A DNA stretch of 6,682 nt, taken from assembly GCA_035315685.1 (NCBI GenBank), contig DATFXR010000204.1:1-6682 (forward strand), given 5' to 3'. The position numbers and the translations under genes were made by a program. Shown piece by piece: positions 5,591 through 6,682 of the stretch. Each line of letters begins with the position of its first letter. Within the stretch, counting starts at the first letter, position 1. Source of the stretch: QHWK01 sp035315685 (GTDB lineage: Bacteria > Acidobacteriota > Vicinamibacteria > Vicinamibacterales > CAVVIG01). The notes below the pieces were generated by a model. It ran no database searches, was not told the origin of the DNA, and saw nothing but the letters and a program-made list of their open reading frames with translations.

Positions 5591-5935
5591 ATGCCTCTGT
5601 ACGAATACCAATGTGACGAATGCGGTCACACCTTCGAAAAGATTCAGAAGTTCTCCGACCCGCTCGAAAATGCCTGCCCGAAGTGCGGCGGGCCGGTGCG
5701 GAAGCTGATGTCGTCGCCGGCGATCCAGTTCAAGGGAAGCGGCTGGTACATCACCGACTACGCGAAGAAAGACACCGGCGCCGCGAAGAGCGATGGGGCC
5801 GGCGACAGCAAGACCGACCGGACAGACAAAACCGAGACGGCTGACAAGAGCGGTTCGTCGGAGAGCAAGACCGAGACACCGGCGTCGAAACCTGCAAAGC
5901 CGGCGGCCACCGCCAAGGACAGCAAGACGACGTAG
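5591..5935 (+). CDS. FmdB-family zinc-ribbon protein
   Basis: A 114-residue small protein. Residues 1-50 form the FmdB-type zinc ribbon (CxxC_CxxC_SSSS family): MPLYEYQCDECG with Cys8 and Cys11, then CPKCGG with Cys29 and Cys32, giving a four-cysteine zinc site. The typical continuation LMSSPAIQFKGSGWYITDY (39-57) follows. Residues 58-114 are a low-complexity tail rich in Lys, Asp, Ser, Thr and Ala, probably disordered. The family is named after a putative regulator of formamidase genes, but for most members no function is established, so regulation should not be assumed. It lies 23 bp after the DUF885 gene on the same strand and is probably cotranscribed. No clear Shine-Dalgarno sequence is seen. 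The end is 23 bp from the end of the convergent galU, with no evident terminator between. Confidence 0.93.
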   Translation: MPLYEYQCDECGHTFEKIQKFSDPLENACPKCGGPVRKLMSSPAIQFKGSGWYITDYAKKDTGAAKSDGAGDSKTDRTDKTETADKSGSSESKTETPASKPAKPAATAKDSKTT

Positions 5936-5958
5936 CGGTTTGCGGTCCGGGTGCGTCG

Positions 5959-6682
5959 TTATCGCTTGGCGACCGTCGGGCGCAGGTCGAGCGCCGTCAG
6001 GTAGTCGGAGAACTTGCCCGCAAGGTCCGGACGCCGCAGCGCAAAGTAGACCACGGCCTTCAGGAATCCCAGCTTGTTCCCCGTGTCGTGGCGGACGCCC
6101 CTCACCTCGTAGGCGTAGATTGGTCGCGATTTCAGCAGCTCGCGCAGGCCGTTGGTGAGCTGAATCTCGCCCGTTCGATCGCTTTTCGTCTTCGCGAGGC
6201 AGGTGAAGATGTCGGGCGTGAGGATGTAGCGGCCGATGATCGCGAGATCTGACGGCGCTTCCTCCTTCGGCGGCTTCTCCACGAGATCGGTGACGCGATA
6301 GATGCGGTCGCCGAGGCCCGCGCCGGCCTCGACGGCAATCACGCCGTAGCTCGAGATGTCGTCGCGCGGTACCCGTTCGACCGCCAGCACCGGTCCGCCG
6401 AGCCGCTCGAAGACGTCGATCAACTGCTTGGTCGCCGGCGGGTCCGCATCGATCACGTCGTCGCCGAGGATCACCGCGAATGGCTCGTTGCCGACCAGCT
6501 CGCGCGTGACGAGGACCGCGTGGCCGAGGCCGAGCGGTTCACCCTGGCGCACGTACGCGAAGTTGATCATGTTCGAGATCTTGCGGACCTCGTCGAGCTG
6601 CTCGCGCTTGCCGCGCGCTTCGAGAAACGTCTCGAGCTCCACCGACACGTCGAAGTGATCTTCGATGGCGTTCTTGCCGCGG
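5959..6682 (-). CDS. galU: UTP--glucose-1-phosphate uridylyltransferase, C-terminal part, cut by window edge
   Basis: Makes UDP-glucose and pyrophosphate from UTP and glucose-1-phosphate, supplying glycolipid, polysaccharide and trehalose-type pathways. The last 240 residues are visible. The open frame continues through the right edge, so roughly 50-60 residues with the GxGTR nucleotide-binding loop are missing from view. The visible part begins RGKNAIEDHFD, the family sequence just after the substrate loop. Further motifs, numbered from the first visible residue: YVRQGEPLGLGHAV (43-56), LGDD (72-75, metal-binding Asp), SYGVI (111-115), VEKP (134-137), GRYILTP (150-156), GEIQLTN (171-177) and HDTGNKLGF (198-206). 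A GTG at 6648-6646 is an internal Val codon, not a start, because conserved GalU sequence precedes it. The gene converges on the zinc-ribbon gene. GalU is favoured over related RfbA or GlmU-type transferases by the YVRQ and GEIQLTN motifs. Confidence 0.95.
   Translation of the reverse strand, partial: RGKNAIEDHFDVSVELETFLEARGKREQLDEVRKISNMINFAYVRQGEPLGLGHAVLVTRELVGNEPFAVILGDDVIDADPPATKQLIDVFERLGGPVLAVERVPRDDISSYGVIAVEAGAGLGDRIYRVTDLVEKPPKEEAPSDLAIIGRYILTPDIFTCLAKTKSDRTGEIQLTNGLRELLKSRPIYAYEVRGVRHDTGNKLGFLKAVVYFALRRPDLAGKFSDYLTALDLRPTVAKR

Noticed and set aside
5936..5958. Bidirectional terminator between the zinc-ribbon gene and galU
   Set aside because: The 23-bp convergent gap shows no inverted repeat followed by a T-run on either strand.

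Overview
The window is a GC-rich bacterial chromosomal segment, densely coded, with housekeeping and cell-envelope-precursor genes. There are no tRNA or rRNA genes, CRISPR arrays or transposase genes, and no gene-free stretch longer than about 160 bp. Protein flavour (a proline-rich-headed TPR protein, a DUF885 metalloprotein, an FmdB-type zinc ribbon) and the heptamer repeats between genes suggest Acidobacteriota, perhaps Vicinamibacteria. That placement is an inference from memory and could not be tested here.

Layout. From the middle to the left edge, four genes run on the minus strand in an operon-like series: rsmI (3820 to 2984), a small TPR-repeat protein gene (2876 to 2199), glmU (2173 to 785) and glmS (623 to beyond position 1, cut by the window edge). 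Divergently, on the plus strand, lie a DUF885 putative zinc metallohydrolase gene (3909-5567) and, 23 bp later, an FmdB-family zinc-ribbon gene (5591-5935). Converging on these from the right edge is galU on the minus strand, with its N-terminal part outside the window.

Function. GlmS makes glucosamine-6-phosphate. GlmU acetylates glucosamine-1-phosphate and uridylylates it to UDP-GlcNAc. GlmM, which joins the two steps, is not in the window. GalU makes UDP-glucose. Three of the seven genes therefore supply sugar nucleotides or their amino-sugar precursor for peptidoglycan and outer-envelope polysaccharides. RsmI methylates 16S rRNA. The TPR, DUF885 and FmdB-type proteins have no proven role here.

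The most unusual part is the 161-bp glmU-glmS spacer. It holds two different arrays that share a 7-bp period: six GGGATTY units next to the glmS ribosome-binding site, and five GYCGACY units next to the glmU stop codon. They flank a nested, nearly concentric imperfect palindrome. The GGGATTY array has six G3 tracts separated by exactly 4 nt, which is a canonical G-quadruplex pattern. I found no clearly new gene system; this composite repeat is the best candidate for something undescribed. Two putative promoters (upstream of rsmI and of the TPR gene), a CRP-like palindrome and a hairpin over the glmU start region are also recorded.
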